From Ancylothrix sp. D3o (GTDB taxonomy: Bacteria; Cyanobacteriota; Cyanobacteriia; Cyanobacteriales; Oscillatoriaceae): a DNA stretch of 64,000 nt. The position numbers and the translations under genes are program-made. Of this stretch, positions 9,081 through 17,421 are shown in pieces; the stretch's first letter is position 1, and every line of letters starts with the position of its first letter. The stretch covers positions 1 through 64,000 of the forward strand of contig NZ_JAMXEX010000006.1 of the NCBI RefSeq assembly GCF_025370775.1, in the 5' to 3' direction. The notes under the pieces are model-generated. The model saw only the letters and a list, made by a program, of their open reading frames with translations, searched no databases and had not been told where the DNA came from.

Positions 9081-10589
9081 ATGATGAAACCAACCGGCTT
9101 ATTATTCTTTCTGATATTTTTCGCTTTTCCGGGTGCGGCGCTGGCGGCTGAAACACCGGCCCCTGATGATTTGATTACCCGCATAATTGACCCGATTTTT
9201 GCGGAAATTGTCAAGGCGATGAGTGGGATTTTGTTTTTCAGTGTTGGTGGTATCCCTTTTATTGTTCTTTGGCTCATGGGCGGTGCTATCTTTTTTACTG
9301 TCCGCATGGGTTTTATCAATTTTCGGGCTTTTAAACACGCAATTTATGTGGTTCGTGGTCATTATGATGACCCAGCAGAACAAGGTGAGGTAACTCATTT
9401 TCAGGCTTTGTCGGCGGCTCTTTCAGCAACAATTGGTCTTGGTAATATTGCTGGGGTGGCGATTGCTATTAAGTTGGGTGGCCCTGGTGCGATGTTTTGG
9501 ATGACGGTGGCCGGTTTGCTGGGGATGTCAAGCAAGTTTGTTGAATGTACTCTGGGTCTCAAATACCGCATTGTTAATGCAAATGGTCAGGTTTCTGGGG
9601 GGCCGATGTATTTTTTGTCTCGCGGTTTGGCTGAGATTGGCTACCGGCCTCTGGGCAAGGTTCTGGCTATTTTGTTTGCGGTTTTCTGTATCGGTGGCTC
9701 GTTTGGTGGCGGTAATATGTTCCAAGCCAATCAATCCTATGCAGCGGTGGCGGAAGTTTTACCGATTTTTGCCGGTCGTAGTTGGCTTTATGGTTTGGTG
9801 GCGGCTTTTTTGGTGGGTTTGGTGATTATTGGAGGCATTCGCCGCATTGGTGCGGTGGCTGAGTTTCTGGTGCCTTCGATGTGCCTAATTTATGTGATTG
9901 CTTCGCTTTGGATTTTGCTGTTAAATCTGCCGGCGGTTCCCAACGCTATTGTCACTATTTTTAGGGAGGCTTTTACCCCGACTGCTGTTGAGGGGGGTTT
10001 TATTGGGGTTTTGGTTCAAGGTGTACGGCGGGCTTCTTTCTCTAATGAGGCCGGTATTGGTTCGGCTTCTATTGCTCACTCGGCTGCTCGCACCCATGAA
10101 CCTGTCCGCGAGGGTATTGTGGCTTTGCTGGAACCGTTTATCGATACGGTGGTGATTTGCAATATGACTGCAATTGTTGTGATTCTCACCGGCGTCTATA
10201 ACAACCCGGCAACGGCCAATCTTGAGGGGGTTTACATGACTTCGGCTGCTTTTTCGACGGTGATTAGTTGGTTTCCGGCGATTTTGGCGCTTTCTGTGTT
10301 TTTGTTTGCCTTTTCAACGATGATTTCTTGGAGTTACTACGGCGAGCGGGCTTGGGTTTATCTTTTTGGGGAAAAAACGATGATTGCTTACAAGGTTTTG
10401 TTTGTAATCTGTGTTTTTATTGGTTCGGTGGTAAATCTCCGTTCGGTTCTCGATTTTAGCGACATGATGATTTTAACGATGGCTTTTCCAAATATGCTGG
10501 GGGGATTTTTGCTTTCTAATAAGGTGGCGGCGGATCTGAAAAATTATATGGATCGCCTCAATTCTGGGGAGATGCCGGTTTATAAGTAG
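9081..10589 (+). CDS. Sodium:alanine/glycine symporter (AGCS family)
   Basis: An inner-membrane transporter that brings in alanine or glycine with Na+. The 502-residue form used here has a hydrophobic N-terminal segment ending AALAAE, then about ten membrane helices with the family motifs [13 protein letters not shown] and [15 protein letters not shown]. The frame extends to a TTG at 9027, but the first 18 codons are polar and the signal-like segment starts at ATG 9081 (a second ATG is at 9084). No strong ribosome-binding site is present at either. It is monocistronic and divergent from the amino-acid ABC operon, so two amino-acid uptake systems lie back to back. Confidence 0.9.
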   Translation: MMKPTGLLFFLIFFAFPGAALAAETPAPDDLITRIIDPIFAEIVKAMSGILFFSVGGIPFIVLWLMGGAIFFTVRMGFINFRAFKHAIYVVRGHYDDPAEQGEVTHFQALSAALSATIGLGNIAGVAIAIKLGGPGAMFWMTVAGLLGMSSKFVECTLGLKYRIVNANGQVSGGPMYFLSRGLAEIGYRPLGKVLAILFAVFCIGGSFGGGNMFQANQSYAAVAEVLPIFAGRSWLYGLVAAFLVGLVIIGGIRRIGAVAEFLVPSMCLIYVIASLWILLLNLPAVPNAIVTIFREAFTPTAVEGGFIGVLVQGVRRASFSNEAGIGSASIAHSAARTHEPVREGIVALLEPFIDTVVICNMTAIVVILTGVYNNPATANLEGVYMTSAAFSTVISWFPAILALSVFLFAFSTMISWSYYGERAWVYLFGEKTMIAYKVLFVICVFIGSVVNLRSVLDFSDMMILTMAFPNMLGGFLLSNKVAADLKNYMDRLNSGEMPVYK

Positions 10590-10702
10590 TGGTAGGGGAA
10601 TTGTCGGCTGTTGATGGCCAAAGTAGGGGCAATCGGTGGCTGTGGTTGCCCGCATTAGTAGGGGCCGTTTGGGGGCGGGCGCTCTGGCACAGCGCTTAGA
10701 GT

Positions 10703-11608
10703 CTATTCTTCACCGGCATGATAGGAACTGCGAACCAAGGGGCCAGACCGAACATGAGCAAATCCCATCTCCCTCGCCATTTCCCCTAGCCTGTCGAATT
10801 CTTCAGGTGTCCAATATTTCACCACTGCTGTATGTTCCAATGATGGACGCATATATTGCCCCAAAGTCAGCCGGTCACATCCCACCGCCCGCAAATCTTG
10901 CATTGCTTCTACAATCTCTTTTTCGGTTTCTCCGTGTCCCAGCATTAAGCCTGATTTGGTGGGAATGTTGTTGTCGATTTCTTTAACTAGCCGCAAGACT
11001 TCCAGGGAACGCTGATATTTTGCACCGCGTCTCACCGGCCCCTGTAATCGCTTCACTGTTTCAACGTTGTGATTATAACAAGCGGGTTTTGCTTTAACTA
11101 CGCATTCTATCCGTGAGGCTTGCAGTTGGGCCGGTGTTTGCTGTTCGGTTTGTCCTCCCCAAAAATCAGGTGTCAAAACTTCAATTTGGGTTTCAGGATT
11201 ATTCTGCCGGATCGCGTTCATGGTGGCGACAAACCAACCGGCACCGCCATCAGCTAAATCATCTCTGGCAACAGAAGTTAACACCACATAGCGCAATCCC
11301 AATAATTGCACCGATTCTGCAATTTTTGCAGGCTCGTCTGGGTCTAGGGGCATGGGAGCATGACCTTTATCTACTTGACAAAAGGCACAAGAACGAGTAC
11401 AAGTTGGCCCCATCAGTAAAAACGTAGCGGTTTTATTTGCATAACACTCGCCACGATTCGGACACCGGCCCTCCTCGCAAATAGTATGAATTTGTCGTTG
11501 TTTGATGATTTTTTGGACGGTGGACAGTTCACTGGCTTTGCCAATGGGCCGGCGTAACCATTCTGGCATTGCAGCAATTTCGGCTCGGATATTCGTTGGT
11601 GCAGTCAT
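10703..11608 (-). CDS. lipA: Lipoyl synthase
   Basis: LipA inserts two sulfurs into octanoyl groups on E2 and H proteins, completing lipoate. The 301-residue radical-SAM enzyme shows the auxiliary cluster cysteines C44, C49 and C55 ([12 protein letters not shown]), the radical-SAM triad C70, C74, C77 (CTRSCAFC), and the C-terminal RSSYHA with the Ser ligand of the auxiliary cluster. All key residues are present and length is normal. The start is ATG 11608 without a clear ribosome-binding site. It is a single gene convergent with the symporter. Confidence 0.96.
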   Translation of the reverse strand: MTAPTNIRAEIAAMPEWLRRPIGKASELSTVQKIIKQRQIHTICEEGRCPNRGECYANKTATFLLMGPTCTRSCAFCQVDKGHAPMPLDPDEPAKIAESVQLLGLRYVVLTSVARDDLADGGAGWFVATMNAIRQNNPETQIEVLTPDFWGGQTEQQTPAQLQASRIECVVKAKPACYNHNVETVKRLQGPVRRGAKYQRSLEVLRLVKEIDNNIPTKSGLMLGHGETEKEIVEAMQDLRAVGCDRLTLGQYMRPSLEHTAVVKYWTPEEFDRLGEMAREMGFAHVRSGPLVRSSYHAGEE

Positions 11609-12037
11609 GGGATTTTAGATTGGTAATTGGCAATTGGGAGTTAGGAATCGGGAACTGGGAATCAGGGAGTGGGGAAGAATGGCGGAAAAAAGTCAAGAGG
11701 GTGATACAAATCTTAAGACATTCAGAGCGGATATCGGTCTTGGGAAACAGAAAAGTTTTGGTTGCACTTTTGTTATTGGTGTGTAGGCCGGTTTAAGCTA
11801 GGATTATTGGTAATTCTTTATAGGTGGCGGTTTCGCCCCAGCAGGCGATGTCTATGCGACCGTCAAAATTCGTAAAGGTGCGATAGTCGGAAATACGGTG
11901 ATTGTCCTTTGTTATGTAATCCAAAAAGCGTGTTTCCGTTGGGATTGTGTCGCTGCTGAGGAATTCATCGGCGCGGCAATTGCCAAAATTTAATTGTTAA
12001 ATCAAATTAAGCGAACGAACCACAAGAGGAGTAAGTC
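11609..12037. other. Intergenic region with short G-rich repeats and a coding remnant
   Basis: From 11621 to 11677 there is a low-complexity string of GGGAATTGGGA-like units, common in cyanobacterial spacers. From 11793 to 11996 a minus-strand frame looks coding but has no start. The response-regulator leader follows. Confidence 0.55.
11793..11996 (-). pseudogene. Possible 67-codon gene remnant without a start codon
   Basis: A minus-strand frame stays open for 67 codons from just after a TAA at 11997-11999 to a TAA at 11793-11795. It has no ATG, GTG or TTG near its beginning. The translation is unlike low-complexity noise, with segments such as FLSSDTIPTETRFLDYITK and YRTFTNFDGRIDIACWGETA. 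It may be the 3' end of a lost gene or use an unusual start. I do not recognise the family. Confidence 0.3.
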
Positions 12038-12601
12038 GTGGCAAGTCACAAAATTTTGGTCATTGATGACAGTAAGGTGATTCGGGTGCGGGTACGGGAA
12101 ATGTTACCCCCTGGTAATTTTGAAGTGTTGGAAGCAAAAGACGGTGAGGAAGGGCTAAAGCTGATCCGTCAGGCTCGCCCTAATTTGATTATGTTAGACT
12201 TCCTGCTGCCAAAAGTCAGCGGCTGGGAAGTTTTCCAACAAATTCAAAGCAATGCTGAATTACGTTCTATTCCTTTGGTGTTGATGTCTGGACGCAAAGA
12301 GGAAGTTACAGAAAAAATTACTGAACCTTTTAAGCATTTTGCTTTTATTGAAAAGCCTTTTGAGAAAAAGTCGCTGATTGAAGCAATTAAGCTGGCAATG
12401 AAAATTGCTCCGAAGGCACCGGCAGCAGCGGCACCGGCAGCGGCGGCACCACCGGCGGCGGCTTCACCGGCTACGGGATCTTCAGATTCAGCGGAAGTTC
12501 AAGCTTTGAAAAAGCAAGTCGCTACTATGCAAGCTGAAATTGATGCACTGAAAAAACAAGTTAGTCAGATTTTGGCTTTTATTAAACAAAAAATGAAATA
12601 G
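12038..12601 (+). CDS. CheY-like response regulator with coiled-coil tail
   Basis: The 187-residue protein has a receiver domain (about 4-122) with Asp10/Asp11, phospho-acceptor Asp54, Ser84 and Lys106 in the canonical places. An Ala/Pro-rich linker (123-147) leads to a short coiled coil (151-182) rather than a DNA-binding domain. It therefore probably signals by protein contact, possibly oligomerising through the tail. The GTG start at 12038 is supported by AAGAGGAG 6-7 nt upstream. No histidine kinase is nearby, so its partner is unknown. Confidence 0.88.
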   Translation: MASHKILVIDDSKVIRVRVREMLPPGNFEVLEAKDGEEGLKLIRQARPNLIMLDFLLPKVSGWEVFQQIQSNAELRSIPLVLMSGRKEEVTEKITEPFKHFAFIEKPFEKKSLIEAIKLAMKIAPKAPAAAAPAAAAPPAAASPATGSSDSAEVQALKKQVATMQAEIDALKKQVSQILAFIKQKMK

Positions 12602-12767
12602 CTCTTTGTTTAGGATATGCTGGCGATTTCTGTTGCCGGTGGCTGTTTTTAAAATGACAGTTGCCGGCATTTATGTTTAAGATGAGGCTGGCCGGTGGGT
12701 AGAGTTTACCCTACAAGGGGCTTGGAGGTGCACACTAATCAAAAGTCACCACTCCCAGGAAGAATTT

Positions 12768-13634
12768 ATGCAAACACAACCGGCAGCAGATTTGAAAATG
12801 ACCAGCGACATCCAACAGGATGAGATTGAGTTAATTGTTTTGGATATTGACGGCACGATAGCGGGCCACTCAAATCAAATCTCTGAGCCGGTCAAACAAG
12901 CCATTGCGGCGGCTCAGGCTCAGGGTGTAAAAGTGGCTATCGCTACCGGCAGAATGTTTTGTTCAGCCTTGCGCTTTCACCAAGAAATTGCATCAGATTT
13001 ACCCTTGATAGCCTACCAAGGCGCGCTGATTAAAGAGCCGCTAACGCAACAAGTTTTATTTGATTTACGAATTAACCGGCAGATCGCACTAGAGATTTTA
13101 GATTTTTTGGAAAAATCCGAATGGCGACCGGCCCTTTCAATCCATTGTTATCTGGATGACCGGCTTTATGTGCGTGAATTAACCCACGCCACTCTAGCTT
13201 ATGGAGAACGAACAGGAGTAGAACCTTTGCCGGTGGGAGATTTACGCGAGTTTCTAACCAGCGAACCCACCAAAATTTTAGCTCTGTGTGAAGATGCGGC
13301 TGTCACCGATAATTTGTTGGGCAGTTTACGTTCACGTTATACCCCTGCGGAACTGTATTTGACAAAATCTGTAGCAACCTTTTTTGAAGTTACCCACCCC
13401 GCCGTTAATAAAGGTGCAGCGGTGCGCTATTTGGCTGAAAAAGTGCTGGACATCCCCCTGTCTCGTGTGATGACCGTTGGGGATAATTTTAATGATGTGG
13501 AAATGCTGGAAGTTGCCGGCATTGGTGTGGCGATGGGCAATGCACCCGCTGAGGTTCAAGCTATTGCCGGTTGGGTTGCTCCGCCGGTCGAGTTAGATGG
13601 AGTGGCGGCAGCCATTCAGAAATTTGTACTTTAG
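12768..13634 (+). CDS. Cof-type HAD-superfamily phosphatase
   Basis: A 288-residue cytosolic hydrolase of the HAD IIB (Cof) group, which dephosphorylates sugar phosphates or similar small molecules. Motif I is DIDGT with nucleophile Asp26 and acid/base Asp28. The C-terminal motif GDNFNDVEML carries the Mg-binding acids, followed by the typical GVAMGNAPAEVQ. AGGAAG precedes ATG 12768. Substrate cannot be told from sequence. A hairpin follows the gene. Confidence 0.9.
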   Translation: MQTQPAADLKMTSDIQQDEIELIVLDIDGTIAGHSNQISEPVKQAIAAAQAQGVKVAIATGRMFCSALRFHQEIASDLPLIAYQGALIKEPLTQQVLFDLRINRQIALEILDFLEKSEWRPALSIHCYLDDRLYVRELTHATLAYGERTGVEPLPVGDLREFLTSEPTKILALCEDAAVTDNLLGSLRSRYTPAELYLTKSVATFFEVTHPAVNKGAAVRYLAEKVLDIPLSRVMTVGDNFNDVEMLEVAGIGVAMGNAPAEVQAIAGWVAPPVELDGVAAAIQKFVL

Positions 13635-13647
13635 CCCGAAAATCAGA

Positions 13648-13688
13648 AAGGACACCGACGACTGGCCGTGTTTCGTCTCGGTGTCCTT
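13648..13688 (+). terminator. Hairpin after the HAD phosphatase gene
   Basis: An 11-bp perfect stem (13648-13658 with 13678-13688) encloses a 19-nt loop. No T run follows, so it may end the transcript, protect its 3' end, or be the 5' hairpin of a small RNA. Confidence 0.5.
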
Positions 13689-13836
13689 ACTGGTTCGCTC
13701 CTCACACACCAGTCACTATAACCGGCACTCATCAAGTTTGTCACCCCCTTTTGTTAAAGTTTTATGACAATTTTCTAACTTTTTGCCTATTTTGCTTAAA
13801 TTCGTTGTGAACTTGGGTGAAAAAGGGCCAAAAATT

Positions 13837-13845
13837 TGCTATAAT
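13837..13845 (+). promoter_or_regulatory. Perfect extended -10 promoter without a downstream gene
   Basis: TGCTATAAT matches the consensus extended -10 element. Transcription would begin near 13852 and run toward the 3' end of the opposite-strand DALR gene. No ORF is present on this strand. Confidence 0.45.
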
Positions 13846-13875
13846 TCGCGGTAACATTTTTTAAGGAATACAGAC

Positions 13876-13894
13876 AGGCTAAGCGTTTTAGCCT
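13876..13894 (+). ncRNA. Candidate small-RNA hairpin behind the orphan promoter
   Basis: AGGCTAA pairs perfectly with TTAGCCT across a 5-nt loop, about 25 nt downstream of the predicted start. There is no T run immediately after it. The RNA itself is inferred; extent unknown. Confidence 0.25.
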
Positions 13895-13984
13895 CTCAAA
13901 GAAGATTCAGAAGCCAGGGGAAAAAAAATTTAGAGATTCTTAGGCAAAAAAATCAGACCACAGCAGGATAAGCGAGCAAGCATT

Positions 13985-14899
13985 CTATAGTTCTACCGGC
14001 GCATCTGTAGCTAAAAAGTCTTTTAAAAGAAATTGAAGTGTGGTTTGGGTGGCGCGAATTAAGCCAAGTCTAGCTTGAGCGAGTTCTGGAGTTTGAGTTC
14101 GCACATCGCCCCAAATGCGACAAGCACTGTGGAAGCAATCGAAGGCTTCGCTGAGGCCGGTGGCTAGTTTGAGGGGATTTTGGCAGGTGCCGGTGGCGAG
14201 GGAGTCAAGGGTATCTACTAACCGAGAAATTAAGCCGAGTTCTTGGTTTTGGGTAAAGCGCCAGCATTGACAGGAATTGAGCCAGGGAAGATGTGCCGGT
14301 GTAATAATTTGGTGGTTTTTTTGATTCAGAATGATTAAACCTTCGCGGTGGGCGGTTTGCAGCAGCGAACAACAGCGAGCGTGTGTGTACTGAATGCTAA
14401 ATAGGGATGAGGTACTCGCTGAGGGAGAGGGGGAAACAGGGGAATGCAGGGATGTGGAAATCAGATTTTGTAACCAAGTTGCCAAGCTAACCGGGGCAAG
14501 ATGAAATTGTAACCAGCCAGAAGGGAGAACCTCAAGGGTAAAATCTAGGCAGCCGGCATTGATAAGACTGGATAAATCAGCGGCGAGTTGGCTGGGGAGG
14601 GTGTTTTCGGTTTGGCTGCGGGCGAGTTTTAAGGCTATGGGGGATAGGTAAATTATTTCTGTGGTGTTTTTTGCCCTGGTTAGAGGAATGCTGGTAGGTT
14701 CGCAACCTAAAGAATTTTTGGGGATGACGGTTTGCAGTTGGGCGAGTAGTTGAGGTTTGAGTGCTGGAATTTCACCGCAGTTAACATTAAAATTGCCCAT
14801 TGATAGGATTTTAGATTGGAAATTTTGCAATAAAGTTGAAAAGTTGTTTCCCGCAATTGGGATTTTAGCGCTTGGGGTGTAATCATATCGTTTTGGCAC
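13985..14899 (-). CDS. DALR anticodon-binding-domain protein
   Basis: The 304-residue protein ends in a helical region (about 175-304) resembling the DALR anticodon-binding domain of arginyl-tRNA synthetase. The N-terminal half (PQLLAQLQTVIPK...LARSQTENTLPSQLAADLSSLI) resembles the flanking regions of that enzyme. The catalytic Rossmann core with HIGH and KMSKS motifs is absent. It is therefore a stand-alone tRNA-binding-like paralogue, not an active synthetase. Function is unknown. A serine/proline-rich insert lies near residues 150-165. Confidence 0.65.
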   Translation of the reverse strand: MPKRYDYTPSAKIPIAGNNFSTLLQNFQSKILSMGNFNVNCGEIPALKPQLLAQLQTVIPKNSLGCEPTSIPLTRAKNTTEIIYLSPIALKLARSQTENTLPSQLAADLSSLINAGCLDFTLEVLPSGWLQFHLAPVSLATWLQNLISTSLHSPVSPSPSASTSSLFSIQYTHARCCSLLQTAHREGLIILNQKNHQIITPAHLPWLNSCQCWRFTQNQELGLISRLVDTLDSLATGTCQNPLKLATGLSEAFDCFHSACRIWGDVRTQTPELAQARLGLIRATQTTLQFLLKDFLATDAPVEL

Positions 14900-15042
14900 A
14901 CAGCGTCTAAGTATGCGGAAAAGTTTTTTCTACTGGGAAGTATTGTTTGCTACTTTCCTTTCACCGGCCTATAGATCAAGCAGGTGGAACTTAAGAAAGG
15001 CCAAGCTAGTTATATTCTTTAGCGATTTTGATAGGCATTTTT

Positions 15043-15780
15043 ATGTATTCATCTTTACATTCTGAGGCGCCGCGCCCGTTTTTAACTTGGCAGTTGATTG
15101 TAGACTGGGCCCAAGTTCACTATCGTTGTCGCATTTTTAACAAAGATGAGCGCATTCCTGCTCGACCTGAGTTACTTTATTTGGTACAAAAAGGTGCTGT
15201 GCGTTTGGTGGGAACTTCCCAGATCAAAGCGGTAGCTGTGAATAAGTCTCAGTCGCCTCTGGTGCCATTGGTTTCTGATGAGGCTTTTTTGGGGTTTGTG
15301 GGGGCCGGTCAGCCGTTTGAAATTGTTGCTCAGTCTCCGTTTTCGCTTCAGGCTTATGCTCATGTTGATGAAACTTCGGTAATTTGGATGTATTGGCATG
15401 ATTTAGAGAATTGGCCTCATTTTCGCCGTGAGGTTTTGGATGCTTTTCGCTATCAACATCAGCGACAGTTGTTGTGGCTGGCTACTTTGGGTCAACATCG
15501 AACCATTGACCGGCTTTTAGGTTTATTAACTTTGTTAGTTGAAGAATATGGCGAACCTTGCGAGTGGATACAAAAAGGTGAAGTTCAACGGGGTTATTGT
15601 TTGCCTTGGTCGCTAACTCATTCTCAAATTGCTAGTGCTATTGGTTCGACTCGTGTAACTGTGACTCGATTGATGGGACAATTACGCTCGATGAATTTAA
15701 TTCGCAGTCAGGGAGATAATTCAAAAGGAGATAATTCAATTTGTTTGCCGGCTTTTGCTGCGCGTCGGGAGTCAAAATGA
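15043..15780 (+). CDS. Crp/Fnr-family transcriptional regulator
   Basis: A 245-residue DNA-binding regulator with an N-terminal cupin-like sensor region and a C-terminal winged helix (LTHSQIASAIGSTRVTVTRLMGQLR), the classic Crp recognition helix. No cyclic-nucleotide-binding signature is obvious, so the effector is unknown. I use ATG 15043, which has ATAGG upstream, instead of a TTG at 15028. Near the C terminus GDNS is tandemly duplicated (GDNSKGDNS). The stop codon overlaps the start of the NUDIX gene by ATGA, so the two are translationally coupled. Confidence 0.82.
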   Translation: MYSSLHSEAPRPFLTWQLIVDWAQVHYRCRIFNKDERIPARPELLYLVQKGAVRLVGTSQIKAVAVNKSQSPLVPLVSDEAFLGFVGAGQPFEIVAQSPFSLQAYAHVDETSVIWMYWHDLENWPHFRREVLDAFRYQHQRQLLWLATLGQHRTIDRLLGLLTLLVEEYGEPCEWIQKGEVQRGYCLPWSLTHSQIASAIGSTRVTVTRLMGQLRSMNLIRSQGDNSKGDNSICLPAFAARRESK

Positions 15781-16343
15781 GTGAAAGTTCTTTGAAAAAG
15801 TGGCAGGTTTTAGAGTCTGAGTTGGTTGTAAATCATCAATGGTGTCAAGTTCGCAAAGATTCTGTGGAGTTGTCTAATGGGGTTGTGGTTGATGATTTTT
15901 TTGTGAATGTTCGCCCTGAAATTGCTTATGTTTTTGCGCTAACAAAAGATCGGGAGGTTGTGTTTGTTAGGCAATACCGGCACGGCGTTGGTGAGATTCT
16001 TTTAGAGTTGCCGGCCGGTGCTTTTAATTCGGAGGTTGAAAGTGCGGAAGTTGGGGCAATGCGTGAGTTTACTGAGGAAACTGGTTATGTCTGTGATTCG
16101 CTTTTTCCTCTGGGTACGTTTTATTGTAATCCGGTGAAGGATACGAATAAAATACATTTATTTGTTGGTTTGGATTCTGAGTTTAAAAAAACTCCTGTTT
16201 TAGATGTTACTGAGGAAATTGAGGTGGTTTTAGTGCCGGTTTCTGATGTTTTAAATAAGATTAGTTCGGGAAAAATTAATGTGGCCGGTTCGGTGGCGGC
16301 GGTTTTTTTAGCGTTGCAGTTTCTTGAAAATCAAAAACTTTAA
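15777..16343 (+). CDS. NUDIX hydrolase (ADP-ribose pyrophosphatase-like)
   Basis: The 188-residue enzyme should hydrolyse nucleoside diphosphates linked to another group, most like ADP-ribose. The NUDIX box ends REFTEETGY and begins PAGAFNSEVE, with one extra residue between the first Gly and the conserved Glu compared with the consensus. FVRQYRHGVGEILLELPAG upstream is typical of ADP-ribose pyrophosphatases. The start at ATG 15777 overlaps the regulator's stop by 4 nt and has GGGAG upstream; an earlier frame start at 15741 lies inside the regulator gene. Confidence 0.88.
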   Translation: MSESSLKKWQVLESELVVNHQWCQVRKDSVELSNGVVVDDFFVNVRPEIAYVFALTKDREVVFVRQYRHGVGEILLELPAGAFNSEVESAEVGAMREFTEETGYVCDSLFPLGTFYCNPVKDTNKIHLFVGLDSEFKKTPVLDVTEEIEVVLVPVSDVLNKISSGKINVAGSVAAVFLALQFLENQKL

Positions 16344-16349
16344 TTGCTT

Positions 16350-16844
16350 TTACCATCCCCAAGTGCCGAAGCTTCCTTTAAAGGGGCCCACAATATCTTT
16401 TGTTATCCAGCCGCCATAGAAACCACCGGGTTGAGGTTCTACTTTTTCGCCATCTACATAACAAGCATCCATCGGGCCGGCGTAAAAGGCAACGTAATCT
16501 TTAATAGTGGCAAATGTAGGGGTGGGATTTTCATAATACCAGCCTACTTTTTCTAGGGTTTTATCTCCTACTGTGAGTGTATAGTAGCCGGCGTATCCTT
16601 TCCATTCGCAAAAACTTGCGCCGCTGGCTTTGGTTAAATATTGCATTTTAATATCTTCTGGGGGAATGTAATAAACCGGCGGATGGCTTGTTTCTAATAC
16701 TCTTTTAGCGCTTCGGGTGTCGGTAATGATTTCTCCATTAAAGATAATTTGAATATGTTTTGATGTATCTTCAAGTCGTGGTGGCCGGGGATAATCCCAC
16801 ACTGATTCTTGTCCTGGTGCCGGTTCAATACGTTGTCCTACCAT
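16350..16844 (-). CDS. DUF427-domain protein
   Basis: A 164-residue cytosolic protein of the DUF427 family, recognised by RIEPAPGQESVWDYPRPP, IIFNGEIITDTRSAKRVLETSHPPVYYIP and the conserved YYENPTPTFATIKDYVAFY region. The fold is known to be a small beta barrel, function not established. The frame continues 47 codons further to 16985, but that stretch is basic, unlike the family and overlaps ycf34; ATG 16844 gives the family's normal beginning. It ends 6 nt from the NUDIX stop in convergent orientation. Confidence 0.85.
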   Translation of the reverse strand: MVGQRIEPAPGQESVWDYPRPPRLEDTSKHIQIIFNGEIITDTRSAKRVLETSHPPVYYIPPEDIKMQYLTKASGASFCEWKGYAGYYTLTVGDKTLEKVGWYYENPTPTFATIKDYVAFYAGPMDACYVDGEKVEPQPGGFYGGWITKDIVGPFKGSFGTWGW

Positions 16845-16945
16845 GTTAATATTTTTACCCTCAAACTTTCTTTTTAAATTATAGTAAAAAAGAGACGCAA
16901 TAAAAAAGCTATCACGCCTCAGCAAACTGCGTCTAATAAAGTTGT

Positions 16946-17230
16946 TTAAGTGGGAATTAATTCCCCTGGACGCAAGCGCGACCACTTGCCGGTTTCTTGT
17001 TTAAAGCTTAAACAGCCGACTACATCCCATTCTTTGCCAAAGTCGCCGATCTGAACAATACGACCATCGTCTGTAACGACGACTTCGGGGAAGGAGTGGT
17101 TAACATTAATTGTGGGTTCCACCGGCTCAAAATCAGGCGTGGCGCTCAAGTGAGGCTGTTCGTGCTGTTCTTCTACCATGTGGTATGTAATGCAGCGGTC
17201 TACATAATGGCAATTCACACAAATACACAT
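16946..17230 (-). CDS. ycf34: Ycf34 protein
   Basis: The 94-residue protein starts MCICVNCHYVDRCITYH with cysteines at 2, 4, 7 and 13, the Ycf34 signature. In Synechocystis Ycf34 binds an iron-sulfur cluster and is needed for normal photosynthetic electron transport and pigment levels. It ends with the conserved GKWSRLRPGELIP. It is a small single gene, about 100 nt upstream of the DUF427 gene on the same strand. It is found in cyanobacteria and plastids and so supports the taxonomic call. Confidence 0.93.
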   Translation of the reverse strand: MCICVNCHYVDRCITYHMVEEQHEQPHLSATPDFEPVEPTINVNHSFPEVVVTDDGRIVQIGDFGKEWDVVGCLSFKQETGKWSRLRPGELIPT

Positions 17231-17421
17231 GATGCAAAACCTCGTAACTTTTCAATGATTTTTGCTTTAGTAAATCTGACGGTTCGGGTTAAAGGGGAGA
17301 TAGCGGAAAATTTTTAGCCCAGATAAGGTTGGTGCTTTGCTTTAACGAAGAGGTGTGATTACAATAATTTAACGCGAATTCTGATATTTTTGGCGCTGAT
17401 TAGTCGTTGGATTTTTTTGTG

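Larger units (their letters stand above)
13635..13984. other. Intergenic region with hairpin, Yfr1-like motif and an orphan promoter
   Basis: It contains a hairpin after the HAD gene, the motif GCTCCTCACAC (13697-13707), an extended -10 promoter at 13837-13845 and a small hairpin at 13876-13894. No plus-strand ORF follows the promoter. Confidence 0.5.

Noticed and set aside
13985-14899. Arginyl-tRNA synthetase
   Set aside because: Only the DALR-like end and flanking parts are present; catalytic core motifs are missing.
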